DNA of 58,980 nucleotides from an uncultured Roseburia sp. (GCA_947383215.1 CANDCP010000016.1:1-58980); one strand, 5' to 3'; positions 42,867 to 51,798 are shown, counted from the stretch's first letter. Notes: generated by a model from the letters alone, not told the origin. Made by a program: numbers and translations.

Positions 42867-43046
42867 ATGTCGATTTGTCCAAAGAACAAATCTTCCAAGG
42901 GAAGAAGAGATAAAAGAAGAGCAAACTGGAAAATGACTGCTCCGGCTTTGGTAAAGTGCAGCAAATGCGGTGCTTTGATGATGCCACACAGAGTATGTAA
43001 GAACTGTGGTTCCTACAATAAAAAAGAGATTATTCCTCAGGATTAA
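42867..43046 (+). CDS. rpmF: 50S ribosomal protein L32
   Basis: 59 residues: starts MSICPKNKSSKGRRDKRRAN and has the zinc ribbon CSKCGALMMPHRVCKNCG with all four cysteines, so it is the zinc-containing form; ends KKEIIPQD. Ribosome binding site AAGGAGGTGTAATCAG. A small basic component of the large subunit near the peptidyl transferase region. Partner gene of DUF177; a terminator follows. Confidence 0.97.
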   Translation: MSICPKNKSSKGRRDKRRANWKMTAPALVKCSKCGALMMPHRVCKNCGSYNKKEIIPQD

Positions 43047-43052
43047 TGAACA

Positions 43053-43084
43053 GGGAGTGTTTGAATAAAACACTCCTTTTTTCT
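43053..43084 (+). terminator. Intrinsic terminator after rpmF
   Basis: GGGAGTGTTT-gaat-AAAACACTCC then TTTTTT. Seven to nine pairs with a short loop, immediately after the rpmF stop. Confidence 0.93.
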
Positions 43085-43107
43085 ATTAAAGAAAAGAAAG
43101 GATTGCA

Positions 43108-43764
43108 ATGAATTCATTTTTTAATTACAATAATAAATTTTTTCATGCTGTAAATAAAATTTTGAATGTCTGTTTTATCAGCATTCTTTGGATTGTCTGC
43201 TGTATTCCGATATTTACGGTCGGCGCTTCGACAACCGCGATGTATTATACGGTAAATAAGGTGGTACATCACAACCGCAGCTATGTGTTTACGGAATTCT
43301 TTCCGGCCTTTAAGAGAAATTTTAAACAGTCGACTTGTATCTGGCTGATCGTATTTTTCAGCGGCTTGATTTTCCGGCTGGACGCGTATATTATGAAAAA
43401 TTATTTTCTGAAGGCCGGAAGCATGATTGGAAATCTGTATATATTTTTCAATGTATTACTGGTATTTGAGTTTATCTGGTGTATGTATATTTTCCCGAAC
43501 ATAGCCAAGTTTGAAAATTCAAACAGGCAGATTATGAAAAATGCGGCGCTGATGGCAGTTGCGCATCTTCCGTGGACGCTTCTGATTGTCGTTATTCTGG
43601 TCTTGTTTTTGTTTTTGCTTCTGTTAGTGCCGGTATTAATTATCTTTTTGCCCGGCGCATATATGTGGATTTGGAGCGTGATTATGGAGAAGAATTTCCG
43701 CAGATATATGTCGGAGGAGGAGCTTTTAAAAGAAGATGAACAAAACCGGGAATATTATAATTAG
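43108..43764 (+). CDS. YesL-like DUF624 membrane protein
   Basis: 218 residues; AAAGAAAGGATTGCA precedes ATG 43108. Five membrane segments, starting FFHAVNKILNVCFISILWIVCCIPIFTVGAST (seen in parts: FISILWIVCCIPIFTVGAS), with TTAMYYTVNKVV and a C-terminal ILVLFLFLLLLVPVLIIFL segment. The early GASTTAMYY motif is the hallmark of the DUF624 family (YesL), often beside carbohydrate ABC transporters. Here it stands alone between rpmF and plsX, interrupting the usual rpmF-plsX block. Function unknown. Confidence 0.88.
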   Translation: MNSFFNYNNKFFHAVNKILNVCFISILWIVCCIPIFTVGASTTAMYYTVNKVVHHNRSYVFTEFFPAFKRNFKQSTCIWLIVFFSGLIFRLDAYIMKNYFLKAGSMIGNLYIFFNVLLVFEFIWCMYIFPNIAKFENSNRQIMKNAALMAVAHLPWTLLIVVILVLFLFLLLLVPVLIIFLPGAYMWIWSVIMEKNFRRYMSEEELLKEDEQNREYYN

Positions 43765-43771
43765 ATTTCTG

Positions 43772-43800
43772 TTGATTTATGGAAAAAGTTATAGTATATT
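43772..43800 (+). promoter_or_regulatory. Promoter for plsX
   Basis: TTGATT (43772-43777) and TATATT (43795-43800), spacer 17. Transcription should begin about 43807, exactly where the structured leader begins. Confidence 0.8.
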
Positions 43801-43807
43801 TCAGTAG

Positions 43808-43900
43808 AGGGCAGGATTGCCGTACGGCGGATGGGCAAGCTGCCGCATATGCGGCCTGCCGAAGGCGGGGAATCCAAAGGAGCCGGATTCTTTGTTCCGC
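43808..43900 (+). promoter_or_regulatory. Structured leader of plsX, unknown class
   Basis: GGCAGG (43809-43815) pairs with CCTGCC (43855-43860), enclosing GCCGTACGGC and the palindrome GCCGCATATGCGGC. A second stem follows: GCGG-AA-CAAAG (43865-43879) with CTTTG-TT-CCGC (43890-43900). The element begins at the predicted transcript start and ends about 30 bases before the plsX ATG. It does not match the T-box, purine, SAM, TPP, cobalamin, glycine or c-di-GMP consensus I know. A role in controlling plsX-acpP is inferred from position. Confidence 0.5.
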
Positions 43901-43932
43901 GAACCAAAGTGTAAAATGCAGGAGGTAGTTAC

Positions 43933-44940
43933 ATGCAGGACAGAATTAAAGTGGCGGTAGACGCCATGGGCGGCGATCATGCGCCGGGCGAGATTGTAAG
44001 AGGCGTTGTCGATGCGGTCGCCCTGAGAAATGATATTCAGGTTTTGCTTGTAGGCCAGCAGGATATTGTGAAAGAGGAGTTGGAAAAGTATTCCTGGCCG
44101 CGAGAACAGATAACGGTAGTGAATGCCGAGGAAGTGATTGAGACGGCCGAGCCTCCGGTGATGGCAATCCGCAAGAAAAAGGATTCATCAATTGTGGTTG
44201 GAATGAATATGGTAAAGCATACGGAGGCCGATGCGTTTGTTTCCGCAGGAAGTTCAGGGGCGATACTTGTAGGCGGACAGGTTATTGTCGGGAGAATCAA
44301 AGGGATCGAGCGGCCGCCGCTGGCTCCGTTGATTCCGACGGAAAAAGGCGTTTCTCTTTTGATTGACTGCGGCGCGAATGTAGACGCGCGGCCGCCGCAT
44401 CTTTTACAGTTTGCCAAGATGGGCTCCCTTTATATGGAGCATGTTGTCGGAATTAAAAATCCAAGAGTGGCGATTGTGAATATCGGCGCGGAGGAGGAGA
44501 AGGGCAACGCGCTCGTAAAGGAGACATTTCCGCTGTTAAAGGAATGCGGGGATCTTAATTTTGTCGGAAGTATTGAGGCAAGGGAGATTCCGCACGGCGA
44601 AGCGGATGTGATTGTCTGCGAGGCGTTTGTGGGAAACGTAATCCTTAAGCTCTATGAAGGGTTAAGTTCCACGCTCGTTGGAGCCATAAAGCAGGGAATG
44701 ATGAGCTCGTTGAAGAGTAAAATCGGCGCGGCGCTGGCATTGCCGGCTCTGAAAAAAACGCTGAAGGCGTTTGACGCAAGCGAATATGGCGGAGCGCCGC
44801 TTTTGGGCTTGAACGGCCTTGTCGTAAAAACGCACGGGAGTGCAAAGGCAAATGAAGTGAAGAATTCGATTATTCAGTGCGTAACATTTAAGCAGCAGGA
44901 TATCAACGGTAAGATCAAAAAAAATATTGCAGAAATCTAA
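43933..44940 (+). CDS. plsX: Phosphate acyltransferase PlsX
   Basis: 335 residues; GCAGGAGGTAGTTAC precedes ATG 43933. Makes acyl phosphate from acyl-ACP, the first step of phospholipid synthesis in the PlsX/PlsY route. Blocks: VAVDAMGGDHAPGEIVRG (start), ADAFVSAGSSGAILVGG, LLIDCGANVDARPPHLLQFA, GAEEEKGNALVKE and EADVIVCEAFVGNVILK. Runs with acpP, which starts 18 bases on. It has its own promoter and structured leader. Confidence 0.97.
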   Translation: MQDRIKVAVDAMGGDHAPGEIVRGVVDAVALRNDIQVLLVGQQDIVKEELEKYSWPREQITVVNAEEVIETAEPPVMAIRKKKDSSIVVGMNMVKHTEADAFVSAGSSGAILVGGQVIVGRIKGIERPPLAPLIPTEKGVSLLIDCGANVDARPPHLLQFAKMGSLYMEHVVGIKNPRVAIVNIGAEEEKGNALVKETFPLLKECGDLNFVGSIEAREIPHGEADVIVCEAFVGNVILKLYEGLSSTLVGAIKQGMMSSLKSKIGAALALPALKKTLKAFDASEYGGAPLLGLNGLVVKTHGSAKANEVKNSIIQCVTFKQQDINGKIKKNIAEI

Positions 44941-44958
44941 AAAGAAAGGAAATGTGTT

Positions 44959-45189
44959 ATGGAGTTTGAAAAATTAAAGAAAATCATTGCAGAGGTTTTA
45001 AACGTGGATGAAAATGAGATGACAATGGATACTACGTTTGTAGACGATTTGGGTGCAGATTCTCTGGATGTATTTCAGATTATCATGGGAATTGAAGAAG
45101 AATTTGATATTGAGATCGCAAACGAAGAAGCGGAGAAGATTGTCACGGTCGGGGATGCGGTAGAACAGATTAAAAGTGCACTGAATTAG
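44959..45189 (+). CDS. acpP: Acyl carrier protein
   Basis: 76 residues, acidic and helical. The phosphopantetheine site DLGADSLDVFQIIM contains the modified serine (about residue 37). Carries growing acyl chains for fatty acid synthesis and PlsX. AAAGAAAGGAAATGTGTT precedes the ATG. Ends just before an intrinsic terminator. Confidence 0.97.
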   Translation: MEFEKLKKIIAEVLNVDENEMTMDTTFVDDLGADSLDVFQIIMGIEEEFDIEIANEEAEKIVTVGDAVEQIKSALN

Positions 45190-45190
45190 G

Positions 45191-45218
45191 AAAAAGCCCT
45201 TGAAAAGAGGGCTTTTTC
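45191..45218 (+). terminator. Intrinsic terminator after acpP
   Basis: AAAAAGCCC-ttgaaaaga-GGGCTTTTT: nine pairs and a T-tract two bases after the acpP stop. It separates the lipid genes from rnc-smc-ftsY or acts as an attenuator. Confidence 0.9.
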
Positions 45219-45229
45219 TATCATAAAGG

Positions 45230-45267
45230 TTCGGATGGCGGAGGGGGCAAGATTAGTCCGAATCTTG
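45230..45267 (+). other. Competing hairpins before rnc
   Basis: Two exclusive pairings share bases: TTCGGA (45230-45235) with TCCGAA (45257-45262), or CAAGATT (45248-45254) with AATCTTG (45261-45267) on an AGTCCG loop. A possible -10 box TATAAT (45290-45295) lies just downstream, so the hairpins may instead precede the rnc transcript. Confidence 0.4.
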
Positions 45268-45316
45268 TAAGAAAAGCGGCGGTGAAGATTATAATAATCC
45301 GGGAAAGAGGACAAGT

Positions 45317-46006
45317 ATGAGCAGACTAACAGAGTTTCAGGAAATTATCGGATATCGGTTCCAAAACGAGGGATTGCTGCGCCAGGCGTTGACGCACAGC
45401 TCCTATGCGCATGAAAAACGTATGAAAAAGCATTCCGACAATGAAAGGCTCGAGTTTTTGGGAGACGCGGTTTTGGAGCTTATATCGAGCGAATTTTTAT
45501 TTTTAAATTATCCGGACGATCCGGAAGGCGATTTGACGAAGATGAGGGCGAGCGTTGTCTGTGAGCCGTCTTTGGCGCTGTGTACAAAATCGCTTCGTTT
45601 AGGGGAATATCTTTACCTTGGAAAGGGCGAAAATATGACGGGCGGCAGGGCAAGGAAATCTATTTTGTCGGACGCTCTAGAGGCGGTGTTAGGGGCGATT
45701 TATTTAGACGGTGGTTTTGCTAGTGCAAAAGAGTTTGTGCTGAGATTTATTTTGACGGATATCGAGCATAAACAGCTCTTTTATGATAGCAAGACTATTC
45801 TTCAGGAAGTGGTGCAGGCGGACTATACGGAGACGCTCTCCTATCATCTGGTAGGCGAGGAGGGGCCGGATCACGATAAACGTTTTATTGTGGAAGCAAA
45901 AATCGGCGGCGAGACCGTAGGGGAGGGGGAAGGACATACCAAGAAAGCCGCGGAGCAGGAAGCCGCGTATCAGGCGCTTCTGGCTTTAAAAAAGAGCGAA
46001 AAGTAG
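45317..46006 (+). CDS. rnc: Ribonuclease III
   Basis: 229 residues; AAAGAGGACAAGT precedes ATG 45317. Cuts double-stranded RNA in rRNA processing and mRNA turnover. The RNase III signature is NERLEFLGDAVLELISSEFLF (about residues 41-61, quoted in full minus one), with the second acidic patch ILSDALEAVLGAIYLDGG (about 116-133), and a C-terminal dsRNA-binding domain (TKKAAEQEAAYQALL). The order rnc-smc-ftsY is classical for Firmicutes. smc follows after 17 bases. Confidence 0.97.
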   Translation: MSRLTEFQEIIGYRFQNEGLLRQALTHSSYAHEKRMKKHSDNERLEFLGDAVLELISSEFLFLNYPDDPEGDLTKMRASVVCEPSLALCTKSLRLGEYLYLGKGENMTGGRARKSILSDALEAVLGAIYLDGGFASAKEFVLRFILTDIEHKQLFYDSKTILQEVVQADYTETLSYHLVGEEGPDHDKRFIVEAKIGGETVGEGEGHTKKAAEQEAAYQALLALKKSEK

Positions 46007-46023
46007 GTCCACAGGAGGAATAT

Positions 46024-49000
46024 ATGTATTTAAAGAGTATCGAGGTACACGGTTTTAAATCTTTTGCAAATAAAATCGTGTTTGATTTCCACAATGGGAT
46101 TACAGGGATTGTGGGCCCGAACGGGAGCGGAAAGAGCAACGTCGCGGACGCCGTGCGCTGGGTATTGGGGGAGCAGAGCGCTAAGCAGCTCAGAGGGGCG
46201 AGTATGCAGGACGTTATCTTTTCGGGAACCGAAAACAGAAAGCCTTTAAGCTATGCCTACGTGGCGATTACGATGGATAATGCCGATCATGAGCTTGCGA
46301 TTGATTACGCGGAAGTGACCGTGGCGAGGCGCGTTTACCGCTCCGGGGAAAGCGAGTATTTGATCAATGGCAGTCCCTGCCGTCTGAAAGATGTGCAGGA
46401 ACTTTTTTATGATACGGGAATCGGAAAGGAAGGCTATTCGATCATCGGCCAGGGGCAGATCGAAAAAATTATCAGCGGGAAGCCAGAGGAGAGGAGAGAA
46501 CTCTTCGATGAGGCGGCCGGGATTGTAAAGTACAAAAGACGTAAAGTGACGGCACAGAAAAAGCTTGCAAACGAGAGAGAAAATCTGGTGCGTGTGAATG
46601 ATATTTTGTCTGAACTGGAGCTTCAGATCGGCCCGCTTGAGAGGCAGTCGGAGAAGGCAAAAATATATCTGAAAAAGAAAGAAGAGCTAAGAACGCTGGA
46701 CGTCAATATGTTTTTGATGGAGATGGAGCAGATTACATTCCAGTTAAAAGAGACGGATGAAAAGTATAAAATTGCCGACGATAATTTAAAAGAAAAAAAT
46801 GAGGCTTACGAAAATATCCGGGGCGAGTACGCGAAAATGGAACGGGATTTGGAAATTATGGACGGGGTGATCACAAAAAACCGGGAAGATTTGAACAGTA
46901 CGAGCATGATGAAAGAGAAGCTGGACGGGCAGATTAACGTGTTAAACGAGCAGATTAAGGCAGCCAGGACGACGGATGAAAATTTAAGGCTTCGGATCGA
47001 GAGCGCCGGATGTGAGCGAGAGGAAAAAAACAGACAGAGGGCAGAATATGAAAAACAAGGGCAGGAGCTGGCTCAGGGAATCGCGCGGATAGAGGAACAG
47101 CAGAAAGCTGCCAGGGGAGAGCTTTCCAAAATTCAGGAAGAGATCGGAAGATGCAATGAAGGAATGGAGGGGGGGAAAAATGAAATCATTGACCTGCTGA
47201 ACGCGAAAGCCTCCCTCAAGGCAAAGCAGCAGCGGTTTGACACAATGGCGGAGCAGGTTAATATCCGAAAGGCGCAGTTGACGCAGCGGCTGTTAAAGCG
47301 CAAGAGCGAGGAAGCGGATCTTGAGAATCTTCTGAAAGAGTATGAGGGGCAGTTGTCGGAGAGCGGCCGGGTAATCGGGGAGCTGGAGAGAAAAAAGGGC
47401 GAGCTCGAGGAAAAGCAGGCGGAGTGGAAGGAAAAGCTTGCGGCCTGCGGTATTGAGCTTGAGAGCAATACGGCGTCGTATCATAAGAAGAAATCCCGGC
47501 TAGAATCTATGAGAAACATTGCGGAGCGCTATGAAGGTTACGGGGGAAGTATCCGCCGCGTTATGGAAAATAAAGAAAAAGAGCCGGGGCTTCTCGGCGT
47601 GGTCGCCGATTTGATTAAGGTGGACAAGAAGTACGAGACGGCTATTGAGACGGCGCTTGGGGGGAATATCCAAAATATCGTGACCGCCGACGAGCAGACG
47701 GCGAAAAAGATGATACGGTTTTTAAAGCAGAACCGTTTCGGCCGGGCCACCTTTTTGCCGTTGACAAGCGTCCGGGGGAGAGACCAGGGAAGAAACAAAG
47801 ATTTTTTACTGGAAGAGGGCGTGATTGGATTTGCAAACACGCTTGTAAAGAATGAGAAAAAATTTGACGGCGTTATGTCGTATCTTCTGGGAAGGGTGGT
47901 TGTGGCAGATACGATAGACCATGCGCTGGCGCTTGCAAAGAGGAGCGGGTATGCGCTGCATATTGTTACGCTGGAAGGGGAGCATTTAAGTCCGGGCGGC
48001 TCTATGGCGGGCGGCGCGTTTAAGAATAACAGTAATCTGCTCGGCAGAAAGCGCGAGATGGAGGAGCTAAAAAAGGAGGTTGCAGGGCTTGAGGCCGCGA
48101 TCGTTCAGATTCGCGAAAGACAGGATGAGATCAAAACGGCGAGGGGCCTTTTGGCCGACGAGCTTGAGCAGATCGGCCCGGCGCTTCAGGAAGAATACAT
48201 AGCGCAGAATACGGCCAGACTGAATCTCGAACGGGCAAGACAGCAGCGCGAGGAGAGCGAGAGCGTATATGAGCGCTTAAAGTGTGAAAGCCGTGAGATG
48301 GAAGAGCAGCTGAAAGAAATTAAACAGGAGAAGGAGAAGACGCTGGAAGAAATTGAGAGGACGTTAAAACGGGAATCGGAGATTCAGCGGGAAAACGAGG
48401 AATTTCAGCGCGTTTTGGATGCGCAGATTGCATTGGAGGAGAGCGCGCAGGCGAAGGTGTCAAAGATTCGCCTCGAGTCGGCAGAATTTGCCCAGAAAGC
48501 AGAGTTCGCAAAGGAGAATCTCAGCCGTGTGATCGCGGAGGAAAAGAAGCTGTCGGACGAAATTGCGGCATTAGAGCGGCAGGCCAAGGAATCAAAGGAG
48601 AACGCCGGCAGGCGCGAGCATGATATTGAGGAAATCAGAAAGACAATCCTGGAGTCTGACGAGCGGTATCTCAGTCTGAAGAGGCGGCTTGCCGAAAACC
48701 TGGACAAAAAAGAAGCGATGTCGGCCGAGCAGAAAGGATTTTTTCAGAAGAGGGAAGAGATCTCGAATATCATTGCCGGGCTCGATAAGGAAATCTTTCG
48801 CCTCAATAATCAGAGAGAGAAATTGGAGGAGGCGCGGGAGAATCAGACAAATTATATGTGGGAAGAATACGAGATCACCCCGCACAGCGCGGCAGAACTT
48901 CGGGACGACAGTTATCAGAATCTGACCGAAATCAAAAAGCTGATATCGTCGTTAAAAGATGAGATACGTAAACTGGGGGATGTCAACGTCAATGCGATTG

Positions 49001-49584
49001 AAGATTACAAGACGCTTTCCGAGAGATATCATTTTTTAAAAACGCAGCATGACGATCTGGTGGAGGCGGAGAGAACGCTGATCGGCATTATTGAGGATCT
49101 CGATACCGGAATGCGCAGACAATTTTCGGAGAAATTCGCAGAGATTCAAAGGGAGTTCGATCAGGCGTTTAAGCAGTTGTTCGGCGGCGGAAAGGGCACG
49201 TTAGAGCTCGTGGAGGACGAAGATATCCTGGAATGCGGAATTCGTATTGTCGCACAGCCGCCCGGCAAGAAGCTTCAAAATATGATGCAGCTCTCCGGCG
49301 GAGAAAAATCGCTGACGGCGATCGCGCTGCTGTTCGCCATACAGAATTTAAAGCCGTCTCCGTTTTGTCTTCTGGACGAGATCGAGGCGGCGCTGGATGA
49401 TTCCAACGTGGGACGTTTTGCGCAGTATCTGCACAGGCTGACAAAGAATACGCAGTTTATTATTATCACGCACCGGCGGGGCACAATGAACGCAGCCGAC
49501 CGCCTGTATGGTATTACGATGCAGGAGAAGGGCGTTTCTACGCTTGTGAGCGTAAATCTGATAGAGAATGATCTGGATAAGTGA
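46024..49584 (+). CDS. smc: Chromosome segregation protein SMC
   Basis: 1186 residues, family length. Condensin ATPase that loops and organises the chromosome with ScpA and ScpB. N-terminal head with Walker A GPNGSGKSN (about residue 32); DTGIGKEGYSIIGQGQIEKI; coiled coil (about 165-500); hinge (about 515-670, LGVVADLIKVDKKYETAIET, HIVTLEGEHLSPGGSMAGGA); second coiled coil (about 675-1020); C-terminal head with signature LSGGEKSLTAIALLFA (about 1098) and Walker B FCLLDEIEAALDDSNV. CACAGGAGGAATAT precedes ATG 46024. No truncation. Confidence 0.98.
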   Translation: MYLKSIEVHGFKSFANKIVFDFHNGITGIVGPNGSGKSNVADAVRWVLGEQSAKQLRGASMQDVIFSGTENRKPLSYAYVAITMDNADHELAIDYAEVTVARRVYRSGESEYLINGSPCRLKDVQELFYDTGIGKEGYSIIGQGQIEKIISGKPEERRELFDEAAGIVKYKRRKVTAQKKLANERENLVRVNDILSELELQIGPLERQSEKAKIYLKKKEELRTLDVNMFLMEMEQITFQLKETDEKYKIADDNLKEKNEAYENIRGEYAKMERDLEIMDGVITKNREDLNSTSMMKEKLDGQINVLNEQIKAARTTDENLRLRIESAGCEREEKNRQRAEYEKQGQELAQGIARIEEQQKAARGELSKIQEEIGRCNEGMEGGKNEIIDLLNAKASLKAKQQRFDTMAEQVNIRKAQLTQRLLKRKSEEADLENLLKEYEGQLSESGRVIGELERKKGELEEKQAEWKEKLAACGIELESNTASYHKKKSRLESMRNIAERYEGYGGSIRRVMENKEKEPGLLGVVADLIKVDKKYETAIETALGGNIQNIVTADEQTAKKMIRFLKQNRFGRATFLPLTSVRGRDQGRNKDFLLEEGVIGFANTLVKNEKKFDGVMSYLLGRVVVADTIDHALALAKRSGYALHIVTLEGEHLSPGGSMAGGAFKNNSNLLGRKREMEELKKEVAGLEAAIVQIRERQDEIKTARGLLADELEQIGPALQEEYIAQNTARLNLERARQQREESESVYERLKCESREMEEQLKEIKQEKEKTLEEIERTLKRESEIQRENEEFQRVLDAQIALEESAQAKVSKIRLESAEFAQKAEFAKENLSRVIAEEKKLSDEIAALERQAKESKENAGRREHDIEEIRKTILESDERYLSLKRRLAENLDKKEAMSAEQKGFFQKREEISNIIAGLDKEIFRLNNQREKLEEARENQTNYMWEEYEITPHSAAELRDDSYQNLTEIKKLISSLKDEIRKLGDVNVNAIEDYKTLSERYHFLKTQHDDLVEAERTLIGIIEDLDTGMRRQFSEKFAEIQREFDQAFKQLFGGGKGTLELVEDEDILECGIRIVAQPPGKKLQNMMQLSGGEKSLTAIALLFAIQNLKPSPFCLLDEIEAALDDSNVGRFAQYLHRLTKNTQFIIITHRRGTMNAADRLYGITMQEKGVSTLVSVNLIENDLDK

Positions 49585-49617
49585 TCCTAAGAAAAATGAT
49601 AAAAGGAAGTGAAGGGA

Positions 49618-50568
49618 ATGGGTGAAGAGAAAAGAGGTTTTTTTAGCAGGCTTGTCGCAGGACTTGCAAAGACGAGAGACAATATTGTGTCGGGGATTGA
49701 CGCGATATTTTCCGGTTTTTCCAGTATCGACGACGATTTCTATGAGGAAATCGAAGAGCTGTTGATTATGGGGGATATCGGAGTACACGCTACGGAGAAA
49801 ATTATCGAAAAACTGAAGGCAGATGTGAAAGAGAGGAAGATTAAAGAGCCGGCTGCCTGTAAGGAGCTTTTAATTCAGGGAATTAAAGAACAGATGGCGG
49901 CGAAAGAGGCGGATTACCGCTTTGAGCAGGAGAAGTCCGTGGTGCTTGTAGTCGGCGTAAACGGCGTGGGGAAAACAACCACGATCGGAAAGCTTGCGGG
50001 CAAGTTGAAATCTCAGGGGAAAAAGGTCGTTCTTGCGGCGGCGGACACGTTCCGCGCAGCGGCGGGGGAGCAGCTCGCCGAGTGGGCGAACCGGGCCGGT
50101 GTGGATATCGTCGGCGGTCAGGAGGGCAGCGATCCGGGGGCGGTCGTTTATGACGCGGTAGCGGCGGCAAAAGCCAGAAACGCCGACGTTCTTCTGTGTG
50201 ATACGGCGGGAAGGCTTCACAATAAAAAAAATCTGATGGAGGAATTAAAAAAGATCAATCGGATTTTGGAGAAGGAATATCCGGAAGCTTACCGGGAGAC
50301 GCTTGTTGTGCTGGACGCGACGACGGGGCAGAACGCGCTTGCGCAGGCGAAGCAATTTTCGGAGGCGGCCGGTATTTCCGGGATTGTGCTTACAAAAATG
50401 GACGGAACCGCGAAGGGCGGTATTGCGGTTGCAATACAGTCGGAGCTTTCGATACCGGTGAAATATATCGGCGTGGGCGAGACGATAGACGATTTGCAGA
50501 AATTTGATTCGAATCAGTTTGTAAACGCGCTGTTTCAGACGGAAAATGACGGGAAGGGAGAGGCGTAG
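49618..50568 (+). CDS. ftsY: Signal recognition particle receptor FtsY
   Basis: 316 residues from ATG 49618 (AAGGAAG at 49603-49609; the GTG at 49609 is inside it). SRP receptor GTPase that delivers membrane-protein ribosomes to the translocon. Very short N-terminal tail before the N domain; G motifs: GVNGVGKTTTIGKLAG (about 113), ADTFRAAAGEQLAEWA, LLCDTAGRLHNKKNLM, and TKMDGTAKGGIAVAI. The usual neighbours ylxM-ffh are absent; the next gene is ilvA, beginning two bases after the stop. Confidence 0.97.
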   Translation: MGEEKRGFFSRLVAGLAKTRDNIVSGIDAIFSGFSSIDDDFYEEIEELLIMGDIGVHATEKIIEKLKADVKERKIKEPAACKELLIQGIKEQMAAKEADYRFEQEKSVVLVVGVNGVGKTTTIGKLAGKLKSQGKKVVLAAADTFRAAAGEQLAEWANRAGVDIVGGQEGSDPGAVVYDAVAAAKARNADVLLCDTAGRLHNKKNLMEELKKINRILEKEYPEAYRETLVVLDATTGQNALAQAKQFSEAAGISGIVLTKMDGTAKGGIAVAIQSELSIPVKYIGVGETIDDLQKFDSNQFVNALFQTENDGKGEA

Positions 50569-50569
50569 C

Positions 50570-51781
50570 ATGTTAACGTTAGAGAAATTTGAGGAGGCAA
50601 GCGAAAAAGTAAAAGAGGTGACGCTGGAGACAAAGCTGGTGTACAGCAATTACCTAAGCGAGCAGACGGGAAATAAGGTTTATCTGAAGCCGGAGAATAT
50701 GCAGTTTACCGGCGCGTATAAGGTGCGCGGCTCGTACTATAAAATCAGTACCTTAAGCGAGGAGGAGCGGGCGAAGGGGTTGATCACGGCGTCGGCCGGA
50801 AATCACGCGCAGGGGGTTGCGTATGCGGCGAAGTGTTACGGCTGCAAGGCGACGATTGTCATGCCAACGACAACGCCTCTGATCAAGGTAAACCGGACAA
50901 AGGGCTACGGCGCGTCGGTGGTCTTGTACGGGGACGTTTATGACGAGGCGTGCGCGTATGCCTATGAGCTTGCGGAAAAAAACGGATATACGTTTATTCA
51001 CCCGTTTGATGATTTGACAGTGGCGACGGGGCAGGGAAGCATTGCGATGGAAATATTTAAGGAGCTTCCGCTTGTCGAATACATCCTTGTCCCGATTGGC
51101 GGAGGAGGCCTTGCGACGGGGGTGGCGACGCTTGCGAAGCTGCTGAATCCGAATATAAAAGTAATCGGCGTCGAGCCGGCGGGCGCGAGCTGTATGAAAG
51201 CGTCTTTTGCGGCCGGAAAGATTACGACGATTCCGAACGTCAATACGATTGCGGACGGTACGGCGGTAAAGACGCCGGGAGAGAAAATTTTCCCGTATCT
51301 TTGTAAAAATCTGGATGAGGTTCTTACGGTGGAAGACGACGAGTTGATTGTATCTTTTCTGGATATGGTAGAGAATCACAAGATGATCGTGGAGAATTCC
51401 GGGCTGTTAACGGTCGCGGCGTTGAAGCATCTGAAGGTAAAGGACAAACGAATTGTTTCTATTTTAAGCGGCGGGAATATGGACGTTATCACGATGTCCT
51501 CGGTTGTGCAGCAGGGTCTTATTTTCCGCGACAGAATCTTTACGGTCTCCGTGCTTCTTCCGGATAAGCCCGGAGAGCTGTGCAAGGTATCGGAAACGAT
51601 TGCCGCGGAGCAGGGAAACGTTATCAAGCTGGAGCACAATCAGTTTGTGTCAACCAACCGGAATGCGGCGGTGGAGCTTCGGATTACGTTGGAGTGTTTT
51701 GGAACGGAGCATAAGAGACAGATTATGGAAGCGTTAGAGAGAAAGGGATATAAACCGAAGGTTGTGCGCGCAAATTTGTAG
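50570..51781 (+). CDS. ilvA: Threonine ammonia-lyase with ACT-type C-terminus
   Basis: 403 residues from ATG 50570 (AAGGGAGAGGCGTAGC upstream). PLP enzyme deaminating threonine to 2-oxobutanoate and ammonia. PLP lysine in FTGAYKVRGSYYKI (about residue 50), ASAGNHAQGVAYAA, the phosphate loop IGGGGLATG (about 182), and SGGNMDV near 307. The final about 75 residues (FTVSVLLPDKPGELCKV...) are an ACT-like domain, as in the short single-ACT form common in Clostridia, used in either isoleucine synthesis or threonine fermentation. Position behind ftsY is unusual. A terminator follows. Confidence 0.95.
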   Translation: MLTLEKFEEASEKVKEVTLETKLVYSNYLSEQTGNKVYLKPENMQFTGAYKVRGSYYKISTLSEEERAKGLITASAGNHAQGVAYAAKCYGCKATIVMPTTTPLIKVNRTKGYGASVVLYGDVYDEACAYAYELAEKNGYTFIHPFDDLTVATGQGSIAMEIFKELPLVEYILVPIGGGGLATGVATLAKLLNPNIKVIGVEPAGASCMKASFAAGKITTIPNVNTIADGTAVKTPGEKIFPYLCKNLDEVLTVEDDELIVSFLDMVENHKMIVENSGLLTVAALKHLKVKDKRIVSILSGGNMDVITMSSVVQQGLIFRDRIFTVSVLLPDKPGELCKVSETIAAEQGNVIKLEHNQFVSTNRNAAVELRITLECFGTEHKRQIMEALERKGYKPKVVRANL

Positions 51782-51798
51782 TTTGGCGCCGGCGACGT

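Noticed and set aside
43808-43900. Known riboswitch class (c-di-GMP, fluoride, SAM, TPP, purine)
   Set aside because: The conserved core sequences of these classes are missing; only the presence of stems is supported.
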